Position numbers and translations under genes: made by a program. 6,715 nt of DNA from Myxococcales bacterium (GTDB lineage Bacteria > Myxococcota_A > Bradymonadia > Bradymonadales > Bradymonadaceae), in contig SKNI01000495.1 in assembly GCA_007120615.1 (NCBI GenBank), positions 1 to 6,715 on the forward strand, in the 5' to 3' direction. The notes under the pieces were generated by a model. That model made no database searches and was not told where the DNA came from. It saw only the letters and a list, made by a program, of their open reading frames with translations. Within the stretch, counting starts at the first letter, position 1. Each line of letters opens with the position of its first letter. Positions 1 through 6,258 of this stretch are shown here, piece after piece.

Positions 1-130
1 GAATATCATCGGGGGGCGGCCCGGAAGCTCCGGACCGCGGGGCGGGTTCAACACCACCAACATCGCAAGCGGTCAAGATAAACAGTGTCGCGACCAGAAA
101 TGGGGCTCGTTTCAGTCCAATTGAACTCAT
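1..130 (-). CDS. Lipoprotein, N-terminal part (runs off left edge)
   Basis: The reverse strand opens with ATG at 130-128 and stays open to the window edge, giving 43 codons. The N-terminus reads as a classic lipoprotein signal: M1-SSIGLKR with two basic residues (K7, R8), a hydrophobic core at about residues 9-18, then the lipobox L19-T20-A21-C22. The mature part begins C-D-V-G-G and becomes rich in Pro, Gly and Ser, as expected of a disordered linker. Residue +2 after the cysteine is Asp, which in E. coli is the Lol-avoidance signal that keeps a lipoprotein in the inner membrane; whether the rule holds in this organism is unknown. The ribosome binding site is weak (only a GAG about 9 bases upstream), and a GTG immediately before the ATG could also be used. 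The gene is divergent from the CAP lipoprotein gene. The functional domain lies outside the window, so no function can be given. Confidence 0.72.
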   Translation of the reverse strand, partial: MSSIGLKRAPFLVATLFILTACDVGGVEPAPRSGASGPPPDDI

Positions 131-356
131 CACTAATATCTCATTCGCTATAATCTGGGGGACGTTCCACTTTGACCGGTAGTATTCCACGGTCGGGGCA
201 GCGGGGCAAATGGACTCGGTGGAGTGGGTGTGACCTCCGGAAGTGGTGGGAATGCGGTTGTTCTGATTTGTGGTTTAAGTGGTTGACAAAGAACGGCTTT
301 TGTTGTTTCTGGCCTCTGGTTTGTTCGGGTTCCGAGAAACTCATCGAGGTTAGAAT
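131..356. other. Divergent intergenic region with candidate promoters
   Basis: These 226 bases separate two divergent lipoprotein genes and should hold both promoters. On the plus strand there is a perfect TTGACA at 283-288, but the best hexamer 17 bases downstream (TTTCTG, 306-311) is poor. A perfect TATAAT at 149-154 has no good -35 at normal spacing (TTGAAC at 121-126 is 22 bases away). On the minus strand TTGCCC and AATACT lie 17 bases apart, roughly at 210-182, and are a passable pair for the left gene. TTCCAC occurs twice in direct orientation (165-170 and 185-190, 20 bases apart, about two helical turns), which could be a regulator site or chance. None of these is strong alone. The region is unusually rich in G and T on the plus strand. 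No RNA gene is evident. Confidence 0.5.
346..350 (+). promoter_or_regulatory. Ribosome binding site of the CAP lipoprotein gene
   Basis: GAGGT lies 6 bases before the ATG at 357, a good Shine-Dalgarno match at good spacing. It decides the start: the next in-frame ATG (codon 9) would remove the basic residue R5 from the signal peptide and has no comparable site upstream. Confidence 0.7.
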
Positions 357-1175
357 ATGCTTTTTTACCGATTCCTCTTCATGATCGCTCTGGTTGCCTT
401 CATTAGCGCCTGCGGTCCAGAAGAGACATCCATACATATCGAAGATGGTCATTCTCCCGACGGCGGGGAAGAAGAGAGTTTCGAGCCCGAGCTTTCAGAC
501 GACGGATGGGAACATGACGTGACGGTCTACCCGGGACGCGGTGAGGACTCGATTGCTCCGCCGATGGACGAGGAAGAACAGGACGAGGAAGAAGCCGAAA
601 AAGCCGAGGACGAAGGAGGGGACCAACAGAAAGATGACGAAGACGAGAGTCCACAGCATGAGCCGGAGGCGGAAGCAGATCCAGCGGAAGAGTCAGCAGA
701 TCTGGAACTGGGATGTTCCGATGAAGGGGATATCTGCCGGTTTTGCGGGCCGCCACAGGGAGTGGTCACCCAATGCCCGGAGAGTGATTCCAGTCTACCC
801 TGTCAGGTATTTCGGCTGGTCAATCAGGAGCGCGAAGCCCATGGGTTGCATGCACTGGAATATAACGGAACCCTGGCGGAGTCGGCCGTGATTCACGCCA
901 TGGATCTCAATCACTGCGACTTCTTCGCCCACGACTCCCTCGACGGGACGACGTTCTTTCAGCGGTGCGCTCAGAACGGATATGACGGGTCCTGTACGGG
1001 AGAGAATATCGGAGGGGGCCAGCGGAGTGCTCAGGCCGTATTTGATGCCTGGATGGATTCACCGGGACATCGCCATAATATGCTCTATGACCGTCATTTT
1101 GAGGTAGGAATCGGTTATTACGAGGGAAGTGGAGCCTACGGCCGTTATTGGGTTAAGCACTTCGGGCGGCCCTGA
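357..1175 (+). CDS. CAP/SCP (YkwD-like) domain lipoprotein
   Basis: 272-residue secreted lipoprotein. Residues 1-18 are a signal peptide (R5, hydrophobic core) ending in lipobox I16-S17-A18-C19. Residues 20-118 form a strongly acidic, low-complexity linker, densest at about 68-118 (E, D, with Q, K, A), probably an unstructured tether. Residues 120-149 hold five cysteines (C120, C127, C130, C140, C149). The CAP domain spans about 150-272 with the family landmarks in order: FRLVNQERE near 152-160, H192 in FFAHD, E216 in GENIGGG, H238 in SPGHRHNML, and the closing GIGYYEG...YWVKHFG. H192, E216 and H238 match the conserved pocket residues of the superfamily. Three more cysteines (C187, C204, C213) sit in the domain, so disulfides are likely. 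CAP proteins include secreted defence, venom and bacterial envelope proteins of mostly unsettled biochemical role; some bind lipid or sterol. The gene stands alone on its strand, divergent from one lipoprotein gene and convergent with another. The exact role is unknown. Confidence 0.94.
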   Translation: MLFYRFLFMIALVAFISACGPEETSIHIEDGHSPDGGEEESFEPELSDDGWEHDVTVYPGRGEDSIAPPMDEEEQDEEEAEKAEDEGGDQQKDDEDESPQHEPEAEADPAEESADLELGCSDEGDICRFCGPPQGVVTQCPESDSSLPCQVFRLVNQEREAHGLHALEYNGTLAESAVIHAMDLNHCDFFAHDSLDGTTFFQRCAQNGYDGSCTGENIGGGQRSAQAVFDAWMDSPGHRHNMLYDRHFEVGIGYYEGSGAYGRYWVKHFGRP

Positions 1176-1202
1176 TAATATAACGTATTGGACCGCCCGG
1201 GG
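1160..1202. terminator. Possible stem-loop between convergent genes
   Basis: Bases 1160-1169 can pair with 1193-1202 (ten pairs, mostly GC, including two G-T), around a 23-base loop that holds a second 4-bp AT stem (1177-1180 with 1186-1189). It spans the end of the CAP gene and reaches to just before the stop codon of the minus-strand gene at 1205, a natural place for a shared terminator. No T-run follows on either strand, so a standard intrinsic terminator is not shown, and the left arm lies inside CAP codons, so the pairing may be coincidence. Confidence 0.3.
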
Positions 1203-1204
1203 CT

Positions 1205-3430
1205 TCAGGGAAGGAATAACTCCCCTTCAAAGGATGCATCGAGCATCAAGAAGCCATCGCGGATGTCCATGGGGCGGGTCATGCGAACGTCGAGATCGAG
1301 ATCCGCCAATTCCGGAGCAAATTCGTCGAGGCCTCCAATATCGGGGATGGGTAGTCCAAAGGAGAGTCCGTCACCGATGGCTTCTTCGATCTCCGGCCAG
1401 AGCTGGCTGCGAATGACCGTTTCCAACCCGGCGGCGTCGAGAAGGGGGGCATCACCGGTGGTTTCGATGAGCCATAAGTCGATAATGGGCTGATCGCTGA
1501 CTTCTATGGCGATGGAGTCGCCCGCAATATTGAGGTCAACGCCCACCGCGATATGAGCACCGAAGCGGTCAGTGCGATCGTTCCATCCCAACTCGGTTTC
1601 CAATTGCCCGACATGGAGCATCAAATCAAAGGGCTCGTCGTTCATCGGCGGCGAGGCCAGGGGAGGCAATCTTCCAAAGGCGTTACCCTCCGAGAGAAGT
1701 GCTGCGAAATTGGAGGGGATCATCTCTGAGATGTCGATATTGAGGAGGCCTGCGTCCCAGAGATTATGAAAGATGGCGTTGATCAAGGTCAGATTCAAGC
1801 CGATCTGGATGCGACTTCCATCAAAGAACGGGAATCCCGGGGGGCCGGCGTAGAGCATGGCGACGCCGGGATTGTCGGGAAAGTGCGAAGCACCGTCGAC
1901 CATAAGGCTGGCTTCTACAAATCCTTCCAGTCCCTCCATAAATACGGTGCCCAGCTGTCCGATCTGGCCTGCGAATTCAAGGGAAATGGGCTCGCCGATT
2001 CCCACATCGAGGTCAAATTCCTGATGGGCGATGGCGTCTTCCAGGGAGGTGAATACATCTTCCAGCAGATTCGGCAGGGTATCGATAAAGGAGAGGTTGA
2101 CGCTGTCCAGAAGGAGGTCTTCAAGGCTGGTGCGCAGGGCGCTGTCGGCCAGTTGAAAGATCGCGTTGGCTTCGGCGCTGGCAAAGTTGGGGGTGGCGTC
2201 TTCGATGGCCAGTTCAAAATGGGTCATCTCCACAGTGAAGGGCTCCTGTGCGGAGGGCTTTTCCACATCGATTTGTACGAAAATCGAGAGCGCAGCGGAG
2301 ATCTCTCCCCCAAGATCCAGGGTCTGGTCCGAGACTTCGATCATGCCCTCGGTTTGGGCGATGATATTTGGCAGTTGAGCGTAGAGTTGCAGCCCTTCGT
2401 CGGTGGTGTCGATCTCCACACGGGGGTCGTAGACAGTCACATCGGGGACGCTTAAGACGAAGCCGCTGGAGTCGACGACGGGGTTGTCCAATTGGGAGCT
2501 GATGTCGAGAAAGCGGAGAACCAGAAAAATAATATCCGCCAGATCTTCGGTCAGAAGGTGGGACTCGGAGATGACCGTCGGTGGGTTGCCGTCATCAAAG
2601 AAGTTCTGTCCCAATTTTAAGATGATCGCATCATCGAGAGTGGTCTCGATGGGCTTTTCGTGATCTCCCTTGGTGGTCTCTAAAAAGTGGGGAGCCCACA
2701 GAAAACTGGCTGCCGTAAGCCCGTCCAGGGGGTTGACTCCGTCGAAGGCCCGAACGAAGACGGTGTTGATGCCGAAATGAGGGGTGAGTTCGGTGGAGAA
2801 GCGGTTGTCGGCGTCGACTTCGATGTCTTCTCCGTTTACCTGGACCCGATCGATGGTTTTGAAACCGGAGACCACGCCTTCTACGGTAATGCTGTCGACA
2901 TCGCTTCCATCAAAGTGTTCTCCCGGGGAGGGACTCTCCAAAGTGATGGTGGGCGCACCGTCGGACACGATAACCGAGCGCTGGGCGCAGAGATCGGTGA
3001 CCACGCCGTCTTCGATTGCACAGGCCTGAAAGTCGACGGTTCCTTCCTGACGGACGAACCAGCGGTCGCGACCGTCGTCTTTCTCGACCATCTCTTCGGG
3101 ACCCACGGTCCACTCCACCTCGGCGTTGTTGAGGACTTCCCAATTATAATTATAGACCGTCGCCGACGGGGTGATGCGAGTGTCTACGGCGTAGGCAAAC
3201 CGGGTCGGTGAGAAGTCGAGCAAGAGATGGGCCGGGATGACGGCCGGATCGTATTCATCCTGGTTTTGGTTTTCCTCTTCTTCCTCTTCTTCCTCTTCCT
3301 GGTTCTGCTCCTGGTTTTGGTTCTCATGCTGGTTGGTCGGCTCGTCGACGGACTGGCCACCACAGGCGACCAGAGAGATGACGAGCAACGAGAGAAGAAG
3401 CGTTCGAATTGGTGCCGTAAATTTCATCAT
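1205..3430 (-). CDS. Ig-like/BPI-like (TULIP) lipoprotein, short paralog
   Basis: 741-residue predicted lipoprotein. Signal peptide 1-22 (K3, R9, Leu-rich core) ends in lipobox L20-V21-A22-C23, with Gly at +2. Residues 28-60 are an N/Q/E linker containing nine Glu in a row (45-53). Residues about 63-157 look like a first Ig-like domain with its own cysteine pair (C137, C148). Residues 158-245 are a second, with the pattern V-x-VNG...D..N.FS....P..GIN.V.VRAFD found in many bacterial Ig-like modules. Residues about 260-741 resemble the BPI/LBP lipid-binding fold: opening LDDAIILKLGQNFFDD (265-280), an amphipathic helical stretch near 425-470, INAIFHNLWDAGLL (550-562), LPPL (588-591), a late helix ending in GLPIP (692-696) and a closing beta strand. 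The length (about 480) is close to mature animal BPI (about 456). The start is an ATGATG doublet 4 bases after the stop of the upstream paralog, with no good ribosome site, so coupled translation is likely. Ligand and role are unknown; an envelope lipid- or LPS-binding role is inference. Confidence 0.9.
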   Translation of the reverse strand: MMKFTAPIRTLLLSLLVISLVACGGQSVDEPTNQHENQNQEQNQEEEEEEEEENQNQDEYDPAVIPAHLLLDFSPTRFAYAVDTRITPSATVYNYNWEVLNNAEVEWTVGPEEMVEKDDGRDRWFVRQEGTVDFQACAIEDGVVTDLCAQRSVIVSDGAPTITLESPSPGEHFDGSDVDSITVEGVVSGFKTIDRVQVNGEDIEVDADNRFSTELTPHFGINTVFVRAFDGVNPLDGLTAASFLWAPHFLETTKGDHEKPIETTLDDAIILKLGQNFFDDGNPPTVISESHLLTEDLADIIFLVLRFLDISSQLDNPVVDSSGFVLSVPDVTVYDPRVEIDTTDEGLQLYAQLPNIIAQTEGMIEVSDQTLDLGGEISAALSIFVQIDVEKPSAQEPFTVEMTHFELAIEDATPNFASAEANAIFQLADSALRTSLEDLLLDSVNLSFIDTLPNLLEDVFTSLEDAIAHQEFDLDVGIGEPISLEFAGQIGQLGTVFMEGLEGFVEASLMVDGASHFPDNPGVAMLYAGPPGFPFFDGSRIQIGLNLTLINAIFHNLWDAGLLNIDISEMIPSNFAALLSEGNAFGRLPPLASPPMNDEPFDLMLHVGQLETELGWNDRTDRFGAHIAVGVDLNIAGDSIAIEVSDQPIIDLWLIETTGDAPLLDAAGLETVIRSQLWPEIEEAIGDGLSFGLPIPDIGGLDEFAPELADLDLDVRMTRPMDIRDGFLMLDASFEGELFLP
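3272..3298. repeat. Three exact 9-bp tandem repeats in linker codons
   Basis: The plus strand reads TTCCTCTTC three times in succession, encoding on the minus strand nine consecutive Glu (residues 45-53 of the 741-residue lipoprotein). It is flanked on both sides by CTGGTT/TTGGTT-type units encoding Q-N-Q. Gain or loss of a unit would change the tether by three residues without shifting the frame. Confidence 0.85.
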
Positions 3431-3437
3431 AAGTTCA
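3425..3437 (-). promoter_or_regulatory. Stop/start junction, likely translational coupling
   Basis: The TGA stop of the upstream gene (3437-3435) is followed after 4 bases by ATGATG (3430-3425). The nearest purine-rich stretch (GGGA) is about 12 bases from the first ATG, too far to be a good site. Re-initiation by the terminating ribosome is the simplest reading, and either ATG may be used; the signal peptide is the same apart from one Met. Confidence 0.55.
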
Positions 3438-6200
3438 CTGGATCCCGAATTCGCCGCGAAGGATGATATGGCGGATAGTTTGCTCCATGGACGGACCGGT
3501 CACTCCGAAAGACTCTCCTGCGGGGAGATCATAGGTCGCCATGGAGGCAGGAATGGTGAAAGAGGGAATGGGCAACGAGGGCAGAGCCGCGTTGAGAGAT
3601 TGATCGATGACGTCCTGGATGAGTCCCCGCAAGAAGTCCTCCAGAATGTCTCGAGTGTCCTCGGTCAGGGAGACCTCTTCCGGGGAGAAGTGGAATTCGT
3701 CGATGGTGATGTCCTCAAAGCTCAGCTCGTCACCGTTGAGGTTGATTCTGGTAGTAGCCGTGGCTCCAAGGTTCAAAAAGATCGGTTGGTCAAAGAGTCC
3801 CGGGTAGGCAAGGGACATGCGCAGTCCACCGAGCATGATCGTGGCGCTATCGTCCCCCTCCAAGACCGCCAGGGGCGGCAGTTGGGTTTGCAACATCACC
3901 GAAGTCCCGTCGGGCACCTCGTCTCCGAAGAGAGCGGAGCCGATATTGGCGTGGAAGAGTCCTCCTCGCCATAGCGAGTGCAAGGCCTGATTGAGCAGGG
4001 AGACGTGTACGGCAGCAGAGACCGTATCGCCGGAGGGAGCGAGCTGAATCGAGCCGGAGGGGTGAGCGACGCCCTCGGTGGGAATGGCATGGGCCGCCGA
4101 AGGAGGAACGATCCGAGGAGCGAGCCCAAAGAGGAGCCGTGAGGAGTTGGCGTTCACCGTAGAGAAACGGAATCCAAAATTTAAAGACAGGGTATCGTCG
4201 TTGTCCAGACGGGGTACCTCGATGTCGCCGGCCAGAGAGTCCACATCGAGTGACCTCATCAGATCATCGAAGAGGTCATTGAAATTGTCGCTGACGGCGT
4301 CTTCAAAGGTGTCTTCGATCAACCCTCGCAGGGTTCCCTGAAAGAGACTGTCGAGAGCGGAATAGATAGCGCTGGAGAACCAGTTTCCGCCAGAGAGGCT
4401 GACCGATCCGCTGCGGACGAATTCCACTTCTCGCAGGTTGATGCGAGGAGTATTTCCGATCAGGTCGACATTGGAGGTCAACTGAGTTTCCACAAAGCTA
4501 AGGGTGGCCACCGGATTATAGCTGCCCCAGCAGGTAGCATTCCACCAACTGCTGCCGTTTGTGAGGCGCAATCGAATCTCTACATCGTTGAGTCGGGCGA
4601 AGAGGCGAAGTCCTCCTCCGATCAGATCGATGGAGGTGACGTGAGGAGCGCCCACATAGCTGATGCCCTGGACATAGAGGTCGAAATCACAATAGTCCAC
4701 ATCATAGGGATGCTGTTCCTGAAGTGCGTCGAGGATGGTCTGGCGAAGTCCGTCGCTGTTGATGACCGCCAGGATAATATCATTGAGGCTGCGCAACGAA
4801 CCGGTGTTGGCTTTGTCGTCGATGGCGTCCTGACTCAAGCGAAGGTTGACGGCATCGTTGATATAGCCGGCCGGAGCGGCCCAGGAGTTGGAGACCAGGT
4901 AGGTGCAGGTGCGCACGCTTTCTTCGCCCAGGGTGTCTCGGGCGACGATGTCGACGAAGTTGATGCCGTATCGCGGCTGAATGGTGGTGGAGAAGTTGCC
5001 CTCGTCATCAAAGGATACTGATTCGCCGTCGATAAAGATCTCTTCGATGCCGAATTCGTCGGCTGCAGTTCCTGCGATGGTCAGATTAGAGCCGGGGTTG
5101 TGATCGACCATCTGGTTATCGTAGGGCTCGGTGCAGTTGATGGCGGGCCCGCTGTCGTTGACGATGACCTCGACCTCTTCGATGAGGGGGATATCATCGT
5201 GGGTACCGCTGGTGACCTCGGCGCGCAGGACGTAGAGGCCATTTTCGGAGAACCGGAACCGACCCACCCCGAAGGTTTCCCCGGGCGGGGTGGCGGTGAT
5301 TTCGATAAAGGCTGTGGGAACTTCGTTTCCGAAGCGATCTTGTGCGATGGCCGACATGGTGATGACCTGGCCGATGCCGTAGGTGCTCTGGAAGGGGATG
5401 ACGTTGACCAATAACTCCGAGGGCAGGTCGGGGATGACTTCCACGGTATCACCGAAGATGTCGCGGACCCCCTCTACATGGCAATTGAAGGTGTAGAGCC
5501 CGGTCCGAGTAATGGAGACGCTCAGGTTCTGGTTGTCGATGGCGATGCCCGAGCCGCTGGTGTCGGCCAGGAGGGTAAAGGAAATATCGTCGACGGGATT
5601 TCCGTAGGCGTCAAAGGCTCGACAGGTAGCCTCGACATTTTCGCCGGCGACCATCTGGTAGGAACTCAAGGTCGTGGTGGTCGTGTGGACCGGTCCCGGC
5701 TCGATGAGCACCTCAATTGGTGAGGGATCGGTCAGGCCCAGGGCCGGAGACTGGCAGGTGATTTCGGCGCGACCCACTTTTGTCGCGATATCGTCTTCGA
5801 AGGCGTTATTGGGATTTTTGAGGATTCGATAGCCCGGCGCATCATCCTCGTCATATTCGATGACTTCGCCTGCGGGATCGAGGAATCGACATTCTGCCTG
5901 GAGACGATCTCCGGCGGTCATGGTCGTCGGGGAATGAAGGATGGTTTCGATGGCCACTGCGACTGTAGGTGGGTCATTGGTGGGAGTGGGAGGGTCGGGC
6001 TCGCCCGGTTCTTCAGGCTCCTCCTGGTTGTTGTCTTCCTCCTGATTTTCATCATCGTCTTCTTGCGTTTCCCAACGCTCATCGGAAGCGGTGTCGTCTT
6101 CTCCACAGCCGATCACGGAGATCGAAGTCGCCAGCAGAAATACGGCAATGATCCACCAGTGAACCACTCCACCTATGCATTTGCAGTTTGAGCCTGCCAT
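3435..6200 (-). CDS. Four-Ig/BPI-like (TULIP) lipoprotein, long paralog
   Basis: Predicted 921-residue lipoprotein, counted from ATG 6200, chosen because GGGAG lies 5 bases upstream. The frame is open to a TTG at 6227 and another ATG at 6212, but these have poor ribosome sites and would lengthen the signal peptide. The signal peptide ends in lipobox V29-I30-G31-C32 with Gly at +2. Residues 33-75 are an acidic D/E/Q/N/P linker. Four Ig-like domains follow at about 78-168, 169-255, 258-348 and 350-438; the second and third carry the FDAYGNPV and QDRFGNEVP turn typical of bacterial Ig/filamin-like repeats. Residues 447-921 are BPI/LBP-like: RLSQDAIDD (454-462), a helix near 608-650, DSLAGDIE (654-661), LNQALHSLWRGGLF (736-749), LPPL (774-777), LPIP (876-879), closing strand ILRGEF. 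The fourth Ig domain and the whole C-terminal region match the downstream 741-residue protein in order, so they are paralogs. It is likely envelope-anchored and lipid-binding; the ligand is unknown. Confidence 0.9.
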   Translation of the reverse strand: MAGSNCKCIGGVVHWWIIAVFLLATSISVIGCGEDDTASDERWETQEDDDENQEEDNNQEEPEEPGEPDPPTPTNDPPTVAVAIETILHSPTTMTAGDRLQAECRFLDPAGEVIEYDEDDAPGYRILKNPNNAFEDDIATKVGRAEITCQSPALGLTDPSPIEVLIEPGPVHTTTTTLSSYQMVAGENVEATCRAFDAYGNPVDDISFTLLADTSGSGIAIDNQNLSVSITRTGLYTFNCHVEGVRDIFGDTVEVIPDLPSELLVNVIPFQSTYGIGQVITMSAIAQDRFGNEVPTAFIEITATPPGETFGVGRFRFSENGLYVLRAEVTSGTHDDIPLIEEVEVIVNDSGPAINCTEPYDNQMVDHNPGSNLTIAGTAADEFGIEEIFIDGESVSFDDEGNFSTTIQPRYGINFVDIVARDTLGEESVRTCTYLVSNSWAAPAGYINDAVNLRLSQDAIDDKANTGSLRSLNDIILAVINSDGLRQTILDALQEQHPYDVDYCDFDLYVQGISYVGAPHVTSIDLIGGGLRLFARLNDVEIRLRLTNGSSWWNATCWGSYNPVATLSFVETQLTSNVDLIGNTPRINLREVEFVRSGSVSLSGGNWFSSAIYSALDSLFQGTLRGLIEDTFEDAVSDNFNDLFDDLMRSLDVDSLAGDIEVPRLDNDDTLSLNFGFRFSTVNANSSRLLFGLAPRIVPPSAAHAIPTEGVAHPSGSIQLAPSGDTVSAAVHVSLLNQALHSLWRGGLFHANIGSALFGDEVPDGTSVMLQTQLPPLAVLEGDDSATIMLGGLRMSLAYPGLFDQPIFLNLGATATTRINLNGDELSFEDITIDEFHFSPEEVSLTEDTRDILEDFLRGLIQDVIDQSLNAALPSLPIPSFTIPASMATYDLPAGESFGVTGPSMEQTIRHIILRGEFGIQ

Positions 6201-6205
6201 GTGCG

Positions 6206-6210
6206 CTCCC
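6206..6210 (-). promoter_or_regulatory. Ribosome binding site fixing the start at 6200
   Basis: GGGAG on the minus strand lies 5 bases before ATG 6200. Neither the TTG at 6227 nor the ATG at 6212 has a comparable site, so this favours the 921-residue product with a conventional-length signal peptide over the longer forms. Confidence 0.6.
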
Positions 6211-6211
6211 A

Positions 6212-6255
6212 TTCCAGTCGCGACCAAAAAATCTATCGATGGTGTATAACTGGAA
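6212..6255. repeat. 7-bp inverted repeat upstream of the long paralog
   Basis: TTCCAGT at 6212-6218 and ACTGGAA at 6249-6255 are perfect inverted copies 30 bases apart. The spacer contains a run of six A/T pairs (6226-6231), and GTCGCGAC at 6217-6224 is an 8-base palindrome overlapping one arm. The outer arm would straddle the transcription start predicted from the -10 box at 6259-6264, so an operator is more natural than a leader hairpin. Seven bases can also match by chance. Confidence 0.3.
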
Positions 6256-6258
6256 GGA

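Noticed and set aside
87..100. GTCGCGACCA sequence near the left edge recurring at 6217-6226
   Set aside because: Contains an 8-base palindrome expected by chance in GC-rich DNA; one copy is inside coding sequence and the flanks do not match, so no attachment site or mobile element end is supported.
172..384. Plus-strand 70-codon frame starting TTG, rich in Trp and Cys, overlapping the start of the CAP gene
   Set aside because: A purine-rich GGGGGA lies about 9 bases upstream, but the start is TTG, the composition is what a G/T-rich intergenic strand yields by chance, and it runs out of frame into the CAP gene. Without homologs it cannot be supported as a gene or leader peptide.
1766..2455. 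229-codon open frame on the plus strand opposite the short BPI-like gene
   Set aside because: Gly/Val/Asp-rich product with no signal peptide or domain, lying wholly antisense to a well-supported gene; typical shadow frame from codon bias.
2687..3211. 174-codon antisense open frame
   Set aside because: Same reasoning: complement of the Ig-like coding region, no recognisable motifs.
3227..3466. Apparent membrane-like Leu/Phe/Val-rich peptide on the plus strand
   Set aside because: Hydrophobic only because it is antisense to an acidic GAA/GAG/CAG/AAC repeat; not a real transmembrane protein.
3237..3974. 245-codon plus-strand frame with a Ser run and Trp/Phe-rich beginning
   Set aside because: The Ser and Trp/Phe runs are the complement of the Glu and Gln/Asn codon repeats of the lipoprotein linker; it spans two convincing minus-strand genes.
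6201..6227. Upstream TTG start (6227) or ATG 6212 for the long lipoprotein
   Set aside because: Both lack a good ribosome site, whereas ATG 6200 has GGGAG 5 bases upstream and gives a conventional signal peptide.
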